In this document: one piece after another, positions 1 through 7,879 of the stretch | Numbering within the stretch: position 1 is the first letter of the stretch | Layout of the letters: every line of letters starts with the position of its first letter | The notes under the pieces: generated by a model | Seen by the model: only the letters and a program-made list of their open reading frames with translations | Told to the model about the DNA's origin: nothing | Database searches by the model: none | Made by a program: the position numbers and the translations under genes | Source: Pseudomonas fluorescens | GTDB lineage: Bacteria; Pseudomonadota; Gammaproteobacteria; Pseudomonadales; Pseudomonadaceae | DNA length: 64,000 nt | Assembly: GCF_001648775.1 (NCBI RefSeq) | Contig: NZ_LVEJ01000023.1 | Location: 248,001-312,000, forward strand | Direction of reading: 5' to 3'

Positions 1-706
1 TTGCCGATTTGAGGCGATCATTGATCTGGTCATTCAAGAATTGCACAACGGCTTTTCTCGTCAGCTCATGAAACTGTTCGCGTACTTTTTGAGTGATCAC
101 GCCGTCATAAACACGGGAAGCAAATACCTTCACAAAGTCATCATCCGGCTTGCTGACCTGTGCCGCGATGACCTTTTTGATTTGACTGACATATTTCAAT
201 TCGCCAGCCGCGCTGATGATTGAGTCAACGTCAAAAGCCGACTTCGTCAGTTTGATCAGTTCGGGAACCGAGTATTCATCGATATCGAGAAGGTCCAGCT
301 CCAGAAATGGTTTTTCATCCATCTTGTTCGGCGCATCCAGGTCGGTAAAAAACTTGTAGACCTGACCGTTGGTGAGGATGGAAATTCGAGCGCTGGTGAC
401 GTGAAAGTAACGAAATAACTGGGAGGCATGATTGATATGCAAAGGCTCACCAATTTTTTTGCACTCAATCAAAATCTGTACTTCGCCGTCCTTCATGATG
501 GCGTAATCAATTTTCTCGCCCTTCTTCGTACCGATGTCACAGACAAACTCAGGCGTCACCTCGGTCGGGTCAAACACGTCGTAGCCCAGAACCGTGCTGA
601 TAAATGGCATGACGAACGCATTTTTTGTTGCTTCTTCCGTCTGGATTGCGGCGCTCTGCAATCGAACTTTGGCGGCTAGGCTGGCTAACTTTTCGAAGAA
701 TTCCAT
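1..706 (-). CDS. HsdR N-terminal-domain protein (partial, C-terminus beyond left edge)
   Basis: An open frame runs leftward from an ATG at 704-706 to the window edge without a stop (235 codons seen). The translation begins MEFFEKLASLAAKVRLQ. It resembles the N-terminal domain of type I restriction HsdR subunits, a PD-(D/E)XK nuclease fold: Asp67 in IDYAI followed by a strand ending in E81-C-K83 (ILIECKK) fits the D-ExK active site. Family knowledge: many bacteria carry stand-alone proteins with this domain that are not part of a restriction system. No hsdM or hsdS is visible, but the left flank is missing. The region is less GC-rich than its neighbours, which could mean acquisition. Function in the cell is unknown; domain identity is likely, full gene extent cannot be judged. 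Confidence 0.75.
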   Translation of the reverse strand, partial: MEFFEKLASLAAKVRLQSAAIQTEEATKNAFVMPFISTVLGYDVFDPTEVTPEFVCDIGTKKGEKIDYAIMKDGEVQILIECKKIGEPLHINHASQLFRYFHVTSARISILTNGQVYKFFTDLDAPNKMDEKPFLELDLLDIDEYSVPELIKLTKSAFDVDSIISAAGELKYVSQIKKVIAAQVSKPDDDFVKVFASRVYDGVITQKVREQFHELTRKAVVQFLNDQINDRLKSA

Positions 707-920
707 GAGTGGCCTCTTGCGTGATGTCTATCCGTGTATTGAGCTAATGGCAATTTGATCGCCACTTGATACTAGCCACAAACCCACACAATGAAAGTTT
801 CACCATCAAGCGAACTTTGCGCGGCCGCGTTTTTTATCGAAAGGGCACTGATGTAAGTAGAATTTTCATAACGCCGCCAATGTCTGAATTTCAAGACTCC
901 TCCCAATAAGGAACACGGCT

Positions 921-1331
921 ATGAAATTCGCAAAAATCTCCCAGAAGCTCGCGATGGTGGCCGGTAGTCCCAAGACCTTCATGGGTGCTTTGATCTTGAT
1001 CGGGTTATGGGGCTTGAGCGGGCCGATTTTCCATTACAACGACACCTGGCAATTGATCATCAATACCTCGACCACCATCATCACGTTCCTGATGGTGTTT
1101 CTGATCCAGAACACGCAGAACCGCGACACCGACATTCTTCATTTGAAGATCGATGAGTTGCTGCTGGTGACCAAAGAGGCGCAGAACGCGATGCTCGGGC
1201 TGGAGGCGCTGGATCTGAAGCAATTGGAAGCGTTGCGCAGGCACTACCGTTCGTTGGGTGAGGGCGAGGTGTTCAATCTTGAGGGACTGGGCGAGAAGAG
1301 CAAACCCAAGCAGGATTTGAATGAGTGCTGA
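921..1331 (+). CDS. Low-affinity iron permease family membrane protein
   Basis: 136-aa protein. Two hydrophobic segments, about residues 18-35 (TFMGALILIGLWGLSG) and 46-63 (IINTSTTIITFLMVFLIQ), are followed by NTQNRDTDILHLKIDELL, the conserved pattern of the low-affinity iron permease family (PF04120). A ribosome site (AAGGAAC) lies 8 bases before the ATG. Family members are called iron permeases by homology to fungal Fet4; transport by the bacterial proteins is poorly proven. The gene stands alone between the divergent HsdR-N gene and a convergent DUF4142 gene, with a hairpin terminator just after its stop. The C-terminal half is soluble and charged. Confidence 0.8.
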   Translation: MKFAKISQKLAMVAGSPKTFMGALILIGLWGLSGPIFHYNDTWQLIINTSTTIITFLMVFLIQNTQNRDTDILHLKIDELLLVTKEAQNAMLGLEALDLKQLEALRRHYRSLGEGEVFNLEGLGEKSKPKQDLNEC

Positions 1332-1337
1332 AATGCA

Positions 1338-1367
1338 AGAGACCGCCGCCCACGGCAGCGGTCTTTT
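1338..1367 (+). terminator. Rho-independent terminator, possibly bidirectional
   Basis: Stem AGACCGC (1340-1346) pairs with GCGGTCT (1358-1364) and is followed by a short T-run. It sits between the convergent iron-permease-like and DUF4142 genes, so it may serve both. Confidence 0.7.
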
Positions 1368-1376
1368 GAATCTTGA

Positions 1377-1880
1377 TTAACGGCTGGCCTGTAACTGGCG
1401 AGCCTTCTCCAGATGGCTTTGCAGTTTCGGCAGGGTCTCGTCGGCAAAGGCCTTGATCTCCGGCACGTCGGTTGTTTGCGCTTCCTGCTCAATCTGTTCA
1501 ATGGCCTCTTCGGTGGCTTTGACCTGACTGGCGGCATAAGCCTGATCGAAGGAAGCGCCTTCGGTCACTTGCGGCATCAATTCCTTGGCCTTGTCAGCCA
1601 GTTCCTCACGGGGCGCGACGGGCAGGTCGAGCTTCTTGGCGATTTTCGCCAGGTGCTGGTTGGCCGTGGTGCGGTCGTTGATGACGACGATGGTGTAGTC
1701 CTTGACCTCTTTCGATTCAGCCTTGCTATGGGCCAGACGACTGGCCTCGATGTCAGCCATGCCTTTGGCTGAGGCATCGTTGATGAAATCGGCGGGCGAC
1801 TGGGCAAAAGCGCTGCTGGCACACAGACCCAACAACGATGCAAAACTGATAGTGCGTATACGGGTGGCCATCCGGCTCAT
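1377..1880 (-). CDS. DUF4142 secreted protein
   Basis: 167-aa protein with a signal peptide (MSRMATRIRTISFASLLG, cleavage likely after SSAFA). The mature part is helical and matches the DUF4142 (PF13628) pattern: SPADFINDASAKGMADIEASRLA, then a VKDYTIVVINDRTTAN stretch. These are predicted periplasmic or outer-membrane-associated helical bundles with no firm biochemical role; some relatives are induced by stress. The start at 1880 was chosen over the upstream in-frame ATG at 1937 because AAGGAGG lies 8 bases before it and the signal peptide begins there. It is followed upstream, in the same direction, by a KGG stress-type gene, which suggests a shared stress theme. Confidence 0.8.
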   Translation of the reverse strand: MSRMATRIRTISFASLLGLCASSAFAQSPADFINDASAKGMADIEASRLAHSKAESKEVKDYTIVVINDRTTANQHLAKIAKKLDLPVAPREELADKAKELMPQVTEGASFDQAYAASQVKATEEAIEQIEQEAQTTDVPEIKAFADETLPKLQSHLEKARQLQASR

Positions 1881-1956
1881 GGTCGCGCCCTCCTTACTTG
1901 CGAAATTCAAGCGGGAGCTTACGCCCCCGCCTCTCAATCAAAACAACCTTCACCGA

Positions 1957-2112
1957 CTACTTCGATTTCTGAGCGGGCTTGCGGCCCATGTCTGGTTTTG
2001 GCTCTTTGTCGACAGTCGTTGTGGTGGTTTTCCCACCTTTGCGACCCGCTTCAGAGGCCTTCGTTCGATCGTTGGCGAAGTTTCCCGAGTTCGAGTTTCT
2101 TGAGTTAGGCAT
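1957..2112 (-). CDS. KGG-motif small stress-type protein (51 aa)
   Basis: A 51-codon gene read from ATG at 2110-2112 to TAG at 1957-1959. The product starts MPNSRNSNSGNFANDRTKAS, continues EAGRKGGKTTTTT and ends KPAQKSK. The F-(A)-x-D-x-x-K-A-x-E-A-G-x-KGG pattern is that of the KGG/general-stress (Con-10, PF10685) repeat, here a single copy. AAGAGGT lies 10 bases before the ATG. Such proteins are small, disordered and often under general stress control. It lies upstream of the DUF4142 gene in the same direction, 76 bases apart. Coding status is well supported by the motif; the molecular role is unknown. Confidence 0.85.
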   Translation of the reverse strand: MPNSRNSNSGNFANDRTKASEAGRKGGKTTTTTVDKEPKPDMGRKPAQKSK

Positions 2113-2228
2113 GATTCTCTACCTCTTGGTAATGATCGTGGCGAGCAGGTGCCCGCCTAGATTGAGAATTTTCTGGCCGGCAAAGGTTTAGAAAAGTTGC
2201 AGTTGCCGCGACGAACGGCGCAACCGGA

Positions 2229-3578
2229 TCAGCTATTCAGTGCGTGATGGTTCAAGCGCTTGGCGGCGTACATCGCCTGATCGGCATGACGGAACAGTTG
2301 CTGTTCCTCACGGCCGTGCTCTGGATAGCGAGCAACGCCAATGCTCGGTTCGATGTGCAGGTTGTGACCATCGAGGCGCATCGGTTGCACCAGGACCTGT
2401 CGGATTTTTTCCGCCACGCCGTCAGCATCTTCCGAAGCCTGAACACTGTGCAGCAGCACAACAAATTCATCGCCGCCAATTCTGGCCACGGTATCGGTTT
2501 CCCGCACGCAGCCCTTGAGGCGATTGGCCACGGTTTGCAGGAGCATGTCGCCAACGGCATGGCCGAAGGTGTCGTTGACCTGTTTGAACCGGTCCAGGTC
2601 GACATATAACAAGGCCATGTGCCCGGATTGCTCGCGAGCGCCGGCCAACGCGGCCTTCAAGCGATCACGCAGTAATTCACGGTTGGGCAGTTGCGTCAGT
2701 TGATCGTATTGCGCCATGCGTCGCAGACGGGTGTGCAATTGCTGGCGCTCGATTGCCGTGGCGACCTGGGCGCAGACGTATTGCAGCAATTCCTTGTCCT
2801 GCTCGGTGTAACGCTCGCCGCCGGGCAGGCTTTTGACGATCAAGGCACCGATGGTGCCGTTTTTCGAATTCAACGGCACACCGAGCCAGCAAGGTGAATT
2901 CTGCCCTGCCACCAGTTCGGCGAAACCGGCTGGAGAATCAGGACTGTCGGGCGTCAGAAGAATCGGCTGGCCGCTACGAATGACTTCCGTGCACAGACGC
3001 CCGGTGACGGTGCCGGGTTTTTCAGGCTGCAACTCTTGATCGTCGACGTGATAGGGAAAATTCAGTTGCGCACAATGTTCGTCGTAGAGCGCCACAGAGA
3101 AATTCATCGCCGGTAGCCATTCGCCGATGATCAGGTGAATACGCTTGAACAGCGCCAGCAGATCCTCCGCCACATGCGCCGCTTCGGAAATCGCATAAAG
3201 TGCAGCCTGGCGTGATTCGGCCTGTTTGCGCTCGGTGATGTCGCGCGCCACGGCGATGCGCAGTTGATCGACTTCCGACCAGCGCGCCGACCAGAGGATA
3301 TGCACGACGCTGCCATCCTTGCGCAGGTAACGGTTTTCGAAGTTGAGCTTGGGTTCGCCGCCCATGATTTCACTGGCAGCCGCAAGCGTGCGCTGACGAT
3401 CCGCCGGATGCACCAACTCGATCATTTGCCGACCGATCAATTCGTCAGGCGTGTAACCGAAAATGCGCTCGCAGGCCGCGCTGACAAAAACGAAGCGCCC
3501 CTGTTTGTCCACCGCGCAAACGGCGTCCAGCAACAGGTCGATGTAACTCGCCAACGGCGCGGAGTTTCGGCTTTCCAT
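2229..3578 (-). CDS. Diguanylate cyclase with PAS and GAF sensors
   Basis: 449-aa predicted cytosolic c-di-GMP synthase. Order of domains: PAS with PAC (about 10-120, ending RDITERKQAE), GAF (about 130-280) and GGDEF (about 285-445). The active-site loop is intact, R-I-GGDEF at 368-372, and an allosteric inhibitory RxxD site (RETD, 359-362) stands exactly five residues before it, so the enzyme should be active and product-inhibited. No EAL domain and no membrane segment are present. The signal sensed by the PAS and GAF domains cannot be told. The gene is monocistronic in appearance, 76 bases from the LysE gene that is transcribed in the same direction. Confidence 0.9.
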   Translation of the reverse strand: MESRNSAPLASYIDLLLDAVCAVDKQGRFVFVSAACERIFGYTPDELIGRQMIELVHPADRQRTLAAASEIMGGEPKLNFENRYLRKDGSVVHILWSARWSEVDQLRIAVARDITERKQAESRQAALYAISEAAHVAEDLLALFKRIHLIIGEWLPAMNFSVALYDEHCAQLNFPYHVDDQELQPEKPGTVTGRLCTEVIRSGQPILLTPDSPDSPAGFAELVAGQNSPCWLGVPLNSKNGTIGALIVKSLPGGERYTEQDKELLQYVCAQVATAIERQQLHTRLRRMAQYDQLTQLPNRELLRDRLKAALAGAREQSGHMALLYVDLDRFKQVNDTFGHAVGDMLLQTVANRLKGCVRETDTVARIGGDEFVVLLHSVQASEDADGVAEKIRQVLVQPMRLDGHNLHIEPSIGVARYPEHGREEQQLFRHADQAMYAAKRLNHHALNS

Positions 3579-3654
3579 AGTTCAGCGTGGGTGTCCGGGC
3601 AATGCAGCACTGATCAACCATCCCTGACCTTTTCCTGCATCCGTGCAAACAAAC

Positions 3655-4293
3655 TCAAGCCTTGTTCGGCATCAAACCCGGCAGCGCATGCACCAGCGCG
3701 TTGATGGCAAAACCGATGAACATCACGCCACACAGTCGAGTAATCAGCAATTCATGGCGCTGATACAACGTGCGCACCCGCTGCGCGCCGACCACGCCAA
3801 TCAGAATAGCGTAGGCCAGCAAGCCGCCGAGAAAACTCAGGGCAATCAGCGCCGGCAGCATCGACCAGTTGAGCAGTTCGGCGCGGCTCGACAGCAACGC
3901 CGTAAAGGTTGCGACCGCCACCGGATAGGCCTTGGGATTGGTCAGACCGAACAGAATGCCGTGCCAGAACGGCTTGCGCGCCGCGCCTTGCGGTTCGTCA
4001 CTGTTGCGACGCTGCGCACGCACTGCACGCCAGCCGAGCCAGAACAGGTACAAGCCACTGAGCACGCCGAGCACATCGAATGCGCTGCTGCCGATTTCGC
4101 GGGCACCGACAATCGCGATCAGTGCGGTGCTGCACCAGACCACATCACCGAGCAGATGCCCGCACAGGAACCCGGCTCCGGCCCGCCGACCGTGGGCTGC
4201 GCCGATACCGAACACCGCCAGCACACCCGGCCCGGGCGTGATGCCATAAATGAAACCCGAGGCCAGCACGGCCATTAGCAACGATGGAGTCAT
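3655..4293 (-). CDS. LysE/RhtB-family exporter
   Basis: 212-aa inner-membrane protein with about six hydrophobic segments. The opening GFIYGITPGPGVLAVFGIGA carries the ITPGPG motif typical of LysE/RhtB exporters (PF01810), and FGLTNPKAYPVAVATF contains the conserved NPK motif before the fourth segment. The family exports amino acids and small metabolites by proton antiport; the substrate here is unknown. It is the last gene of a leftward run (5527-6261, 4774-5499, fosA, lysE), 60 bases after fosA, so co-transcription is possible. Confidence 0.85.
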   Translation of the reverse strand: MTPSLLMAVLASGFIYGITPGPGVLAVFGIGAAHGRRAGAGFLCGHLLGDVVWCSTALIAIVGAREIGSSAFDVLGVLSGLYLFWLGWRAVRAQRRNSDEPQGAARKPFWHGILFGLTNPKAYPVAVATFTALLSSRAELLNWSMLPALIALSFLGGLLAYAILIGVVGAQRVRTLYQRHELLITRLCGVMFIGFAINALVHALPGLMPNKA

Positions 4294-4353
4294 GGGAAAC
4301 CTGCAAGCGCCAGAACACGTGGCGGCCAGTCTATATCAGGCGCTTGCGCGTGT

Positions 4354-4770
4354 TCACTGCTCGTCGTAAAAACGCATGCCGGCGTACGGTTTTTGCCGAC
4401 ACGCAGCCAGTCGTGAAGCGAGATCGCCGACGTGGATTTCGAGCTTATGGCCATCGGGGTCGAGAAAGTAGAACGACGCACCTTCGCTGCGGTTATCACG
4501 CCACTGCGGCACGTTCGCCGCTTTTAGCTTCTGCACAAAACCTGCGAAATCCGCTGCATCGAGGCTGAACGCGTAATGGGTGTAATCGGCGGACGGTTCG
4601 CTTGAGCGCAGCGGATCATGCGACAGACACAACCACAAATCCGGCAGCGACAGGTAGGCACCGGCATCCCACGTCGCTTCGACACGCAACTGCAGCACAT
4701 CACCATAGAACGCCAGGCTGCGCTGCAAATCGGTGACCGCAAGGGTCAAGTGGTTGAGGCCGGTGAGCAT
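4354..4770 (-). CDS. fosA: Fosfomycin glutathione transferase FosA
   Basis: 138-aa glyoxalase/VOC-fold metalloenzyme. FosA adds glutathione to fosfomycin using Mn2+ and K+ in the cytoplasm. The start MLTGLNHLTLAV gives metal ligand His7 and the base Thr9; the second His is H65 (ADYTHYAFS) and the Glu ligand is E111 (DGHKLEIHVGD). NRSEGASFYFLDPDGHKLE and SRLAACR are FosA-specific, unlike plain glyoxalases. Length equals the chromosomal Pseudomonas FosA. The ATG lies 3 bases after the stop of the secreted-protein gene at 4774-5499 and its ribosome site (AGAGG) is inside that gene, so translation is probably coupled. Composition matches the surroundings: an intrinsic gene, not a recent cassette. 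Confidence 0.9.
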   Translation of the reverse strand: MLTGLNHLTLAVTDLQRSLAFYGDVLQLRVEATWDAGAYLSLPDLWLCLSHDPLRSSEPSADYTHYAFSLDAADFAGFVQKLKAANVPQWRDNRSEGASFYFLDPDGHKLEIHVGDLASRLAACRQKPYAGMRFYDEQ

Positions 4771-4773
4771 GGG

Positions 4774-5499
4774 TCAGTACCCTCTGAGGTCTTCGGGGAC
4801 GATGTATTGTTCGCCGTCGTAGGTCAGGGTGATCTGTGTTTGCTTCAGGCGGGTAGTTTTGGATAGACACTCTTTACCCGACGGCGTGTTTTTCATTTTG
4901 CTGCCGTTGGTGGTGACGATCAAATCGGCCAGACCATGATGACTGGAAGGGCCGATTTCGACGGTTCGGCGAATTGTCTTGGTATAGCCTTCGCAATCAT
5001 TGCTGAACTCGCCGTTGTTCTTGGCCACCACCAAGCCTTCCAGCACCGGACGCAACTGACTGCCTTCGCGCACATACAGCGCCAGATCGGTTTTCTCGTA
5101 GGGGATGGCGTGGGAGCTGTGCGCGAACTTTGAACGCAGGCCGAAAGCGCGAACTTCCGGCGCCAATCGATAGCGCGCCGTGTCGATGCGCAGATCATCG
5201 AAGCGCACGGCATCGGAGTTGTAAGCGCCCGGTTTACGGTAAGTGGCGATGGGGTTGTAAGTGCTGGCGTTGACGATCGACAGATCCAGATCGAAGACCC
5301 CGGCATCATCGCCGCCGGCGTCGGCAAGATAAGTCGATTTAACCGCAATCGCCTGATTCTGAACGGCCGGCCAGACTTTGCAGCGCGACAGAGATTGGCC
5401 GTCGAAGTCTTTGGTTTGGCAGGCGGCCTGGGCTTGGGCAGTTGTCGTTAAAAGCCCCATTGCGATGAAAGAGCCTAACAGGGTGATACGCGAGATCAT
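4774..5499 (-). CDS. Secreted four-cysteine protein, paralogue A
   Basis: 241-aa protein with a signal peptide (cleavage near AQAQA, residue 25). I do not recognise the family. It is a tandem paralogue of the gene at 5527-6261: both have Cys near 27 and 40, then a Cys near 170 and one near 212, which suggests two disulfides outside the cytoplasm. Shared blocks are C-K-x-WPA, a D-LR-DTARYRLA-x-AFG stretch (about 102-121), LYVREGxxLRPV (141-152), a HG-ADL block (188-193) and the C-terminal TYDGxxYxxPED-G. No membrane segment other than the signal peptide, no lipobox. It ends 3 bases before fosA. Confidence 0.8.
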   Translation of the reverse strand: MISRITLLGSFIAMGLLTTTAQAQAACQTKDFDGQSLSRCKVWPAVQNQAIAVKSTYLADAGGDDAGVFDLDLSIVNASTYNPIATYRKPGAYNSDAVRFDDLRIDTARYRLAPEVRAFGLRSKFAHSSHAIPYEKTDLALYVREGSQLRPVLEGLVVAKNNGEFSNDCEGYTKTIRRTVEIGPSSHHGLADLIVTTNGSKMKNTPSGKECLSKTTRLKQTQITLTYDGEQYIVPEDLRGY

Positions 5500-5526
5500 T
5501 GTTCTTCCTTGAGTAAAAAATCTGTC

Positions 5527-6261
5527 TTAGAGGCCTTTGAAATCTTCAGGCATTACGTAGTTTTTGCCGTCATAGCGAAGTGTCGTCAAGACCGGTTTTT
5601 GCGTGACGGTATTGGATACACACGCCTCGCCTTCGCCCTCGCCAACGGTCGAGCTACGGATCGTTTTGATCATCAGGTCGGCATAGCCATGGCTGCTGGT
5701 CTTGGCCAACGCCACGGTTCGCGTAGTCTCGTAGCGCTCTCCCGCACAATTGCCATCCCACTCCCCGCCATATTCATACACCACCAGCCGATCCATGACC
5801 GGACGCAATGCGTTGCCGTCTTTCACATAGAGCGACAACCAGGTTTCATCCAGAGGATTCACCCGCGAAGAACCTTTAAACCGTACCCGCACGCCAAAGG
5901 CCTGCAATTGCTGCGCGAGCTTATAGCGGGCGGTATCGAATTTCAGTTCGTCCAGCGCGATGGCATCCACAGAGAATGCCGAGGGCTGATAGAAGCTCGC
6001 TAGCGGCTGCGAGTCTGCGCTCGCCACCAAGGCCAAACGCAGATCGTAAAGCCCTATAGTCTCTGACTCGCCATACACCGGATCGGGCGAGAAATGGGCG
6101 GCAGCGGTTAGCGTCAGCCCGGGATACGCCGGCCAGTCCTTGCAGAGTGAAAAATCCATCTCATGCGCCGTGGGTGCCGGTGTGCAATCGGCCAATGCCT
6201 GCCCCGCCAGCAACCAACCGCACAATGCCGCACAACCGATCCAGCCAGACTTCACTGTCAC
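5527..6261 (-). CDS. Secreted four-cysteine protein, paralogue B (GTG start)
   Basis: 244-aa protein with a signal peptide (cleavage near GQALA, residue 25). GTG at 6259-6261 was chosen because AAGGAG lies 6 bases upstream. Cys26, Cys40, Cys172 and Cys214 align with the cysteines of the neighbouring paralogue, and the blocks LYDLRLAL, LKFDTARYKLA-x-AFG, LYVKDGNALRPV, HGYADL and LRYDGKNYVMPED are shared. Overall identity by eye is roughly one third. The two genes are 27 bases apart and form the head of a leftward unit with fosA and lysE. Function unknown; likely periplasmic or extracellular. The divergent side is a LysR gene transcribed in the same direction, so the unit's promoter should lie just before 6261. 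Confidence 0.8.
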   Translation of the reverse strand: MTVKSGWIGCAALCGWLLAGQALADCTPAPTAHEMDFSLCKDWPAYPGLTLTAAAHFSPDPVYGESETIGLYDLRLALVASADSQPLASFYQPSAFSVDAIALDELKFDTARYKLAQQLQAFGVRVRFKGSSRVNPLDETWLSLYVKDGNALRPVMDRLVVYEYGGEWDGNCAGERYETTRTVALAKTSSHGYADLMIKTIRSSTVGEGEGEACVSNTVTQKPVLTTLRYDGKNYVMPEDFKGL

Positions 6262-6282
6262 TTCCCGCTCCTTGATGACTTT

Positions 6283-7194
6283 TCAGCCGCGCACTATCCC
6301 CTCCTCAATCGTCCGATTCAACCAGTTCAACGCCTGATCCCCACCCCGCCGCTTGTGCCACGCCAGTACAAACGTAAACGGCGGTATCTCGAACGGTGGC
6401 GGCACCACGATCAGATCACGCTGATCGATCTCGCGCACGCTGCGCGAAGACACCGTAAGAATCAGATCCGTGCCACTGATGAACTGCGGCGCGACGTTCC
6501 AGTGCGGCAGGCTGATCGCCACGCGGCGACGTTCACGCAGTGACGTCAGTGCCCGTTCGATTTCCGGTGTGCCGCTGCCGCGCATTTCCAGCAGGACGTG
6601 CGGACGAGACAGGTAGCTCGGCAAATCCAGCACACCGTTGGCCGGTAACGTCTGGCGATCCAGCAGGCAGACGTAGCGTTCTTCAAACAGCACCGAACTG
6701 CGCAGTTCGTGGGGCATTTCCGGGAAGACGCCGGCAGCGACGTCGATATCGCCATTGAGCACGCCTTCCAGCATGCCTTCGCGGCTGGCATGGCTGATTT
6801 GCAGGTCGATGCCCGGTGCTTCCCGGCGAAGGGTGCGGATCAGCGTAGGCAGAATGATCGCCGCGCCATAGTCCGACATCGCCACGCGAAAGGTCCGACG
6901 CGCACTGGCCGGATCGAAGGTGTTCGGCGCCAGCAGCGATTGCACCTGGGCCAGCGCTTCGGTCAGCGGCGCGACCAGTTCCAGCGCTCGCGCGGTGGGC
7001 ACAAGGCTTGAACCGGCACGCACCAGTAACGGATCACCGAGCAGGTCGCGCAACCGCGCCAGTGCATGGCTGACCGCCGGTTGACTGAGGTGCAGACGCT
7101 CGGCGGCGCGGGTGACGTGCTGCTCGCTGAGCAGGGCGTCGAGGATCACCAACAGGTTGAGGTCGATGCGGCGTAGATCATTCATCTGATGCAT
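6283..7194 (-). CDS. LysR-family transcriptional regulator
   Basis: 303-aa regulator. A winged helix-turn-helix fills residues 8-66 (LNLLVILDALLSEQHVTRAAERLHLSQPAVSHALARLRDLLGDPLLVR), followed by a substrate-binding domain with FRVAMSDYGAAIILPTLI. The DLNLLVILDAL opening is that of the NodD/SyrM branch. An in-frame ATG three codons later (7185) is an equal start candidate; neither has a clear ribosome site. It is divergent from the YdcZ-type transporter at 7272 with 77 bases between, the usual arrangement of a LysR protein and its target. It ends 21 bases before the paralogue B gene, which it could also affect. Confidence 0.9.
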   Translation of the reverse strand: MHQMNDLRRIDLNLLVILDALLSEQHVTRAAERLHLSQPAVSHALARLRDLLGDPLLVRAGSSLVPTARALELVAPLTEALAQVQSLLAPNTFDPASARRTFRVAMSDYGAAIILPTLIRTLRREAPGIDLQISHASREGMLEGVLNGDIDVAAGVFPEMPHELRSSVLFEERYVCLLDRQTLPANGVLDLPSYLSRPHVLLEMRGSGTPEIERALTSLRERRRVAISLPHWNVAPQFISGTDLILTVSSRSVREIDQRDLIVVPPPFEIPPFTFVLAWHKRRGGDQALNWLNRTIEEGIVRG

Positions 7195-7271
7195 GTTCTG
7201 GATAATGAAACGGAATTTAAATCTGCGCGACGAATACTCTAGAGTCCAGCAAAACCTGTTGGAGAATCGAG

Positions 7272-7760
7272 ATGAGTACGTTGCAGTGGACCGGCTTGTT
7301 GGTGCTGGCCGCGTTCGCCGGGGCGGTGGTGCCGTTTCAGAGTGCGATCAACAGCAATCTGGCGCGGGGGCTGGGGCATCCGTTGTGGGCGACGTTGGCT
7401 TCATTGCTGGTGAGTGTGTTGGTGTTGCTGCCGGTGATTGTGGCGTTGCGTTTGCCGTTGCCCTCCCTGGCATTTATCAGCAAGGCGCCGTTGTGGATGT
7501 GGGCCGGTGGTGCGTTTGGCGTATGTTTTGTGGCGTTGGCAGTGGTGCTGCTGCCCAGGCTCGGGGCTTCGGGGTTTGTCGCGTTGGCGTTGACTGGGCA
7601 AGTGATTGCGTCGATGGTGCTGGATCACTTTGGGTTGTTCGGGTTGGTGGAGAAGCAACTGACGGTGTCGCGGGTATTTGGCGCAGTGTTGTTGATTGCC
7701 GGGGTGGTGTTGATTCAGTTTGGTGGGGTGTTCGAGAGGAATGCAGTGGCTCCTGGATGA
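7272..7760 (+). CDS. DMT-family transporter, YdcZ/DUF606 type
   Basis: 162-aa inner-membrane protein with five hydrophobic segments. PFQSAINSNLARGLGHPLWATLASLLVSV and the later LTGQVIASMVLDHFGLFG match the YdcZ (PF04657) half-size drug/metabolite transporter family. Such small proteins probably act as dimers; substrates are mostly unknown. GGAG is 7 bases before the ATG. The divergent LysR gene is its likely regulator. No second half-transporter gene is adjacent. Confidence 0.85.
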   Translation: MSTLQWTGLLVLAAFAGAVVPFQSAINSNLARGLGHPLWATLASLLVSVLVLLPVIVALRLPLPSLAFISKAPLWMWAGGAFGVCFVALAVVLLPRLGASGFVALALTGQVIASMVLDHFGLFGLVEKQLTVSRVFGAVLLIAGVVLIQFGGVFERNAVAPG

Positions 7761-7797
7761 TCGTTTGAATCGATGATTTCAGTGTCTGGAAGTCAGT

Positions 7798-7864
7798 CTT
7801 CGCGAGCAAGCTCGCTCCCACAGGGGAATGCATTTCAACTGTGGGAGCGAGCTTGCTCGCGAAG
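7798..7864. repeat. REP doublet 1 (tail-out class A)
   Basis: Two inverted REP units, CTTCGCGAGCAAGCTCGC... then TGTGGGAGCGAGCTTGC..., with a short spacer. Lies between convergent transporter genes. Confidence 0.95.
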
Positions 7865-7879
7865 GTGTCAGAGCTGATA

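Noticed and set aside
4354..4770. fosA as an acquired resistance cassette
   Set aside because: Composition like the surroundings, no mobile element nearby, embedded in a leftward operon: chromosomal species gene.
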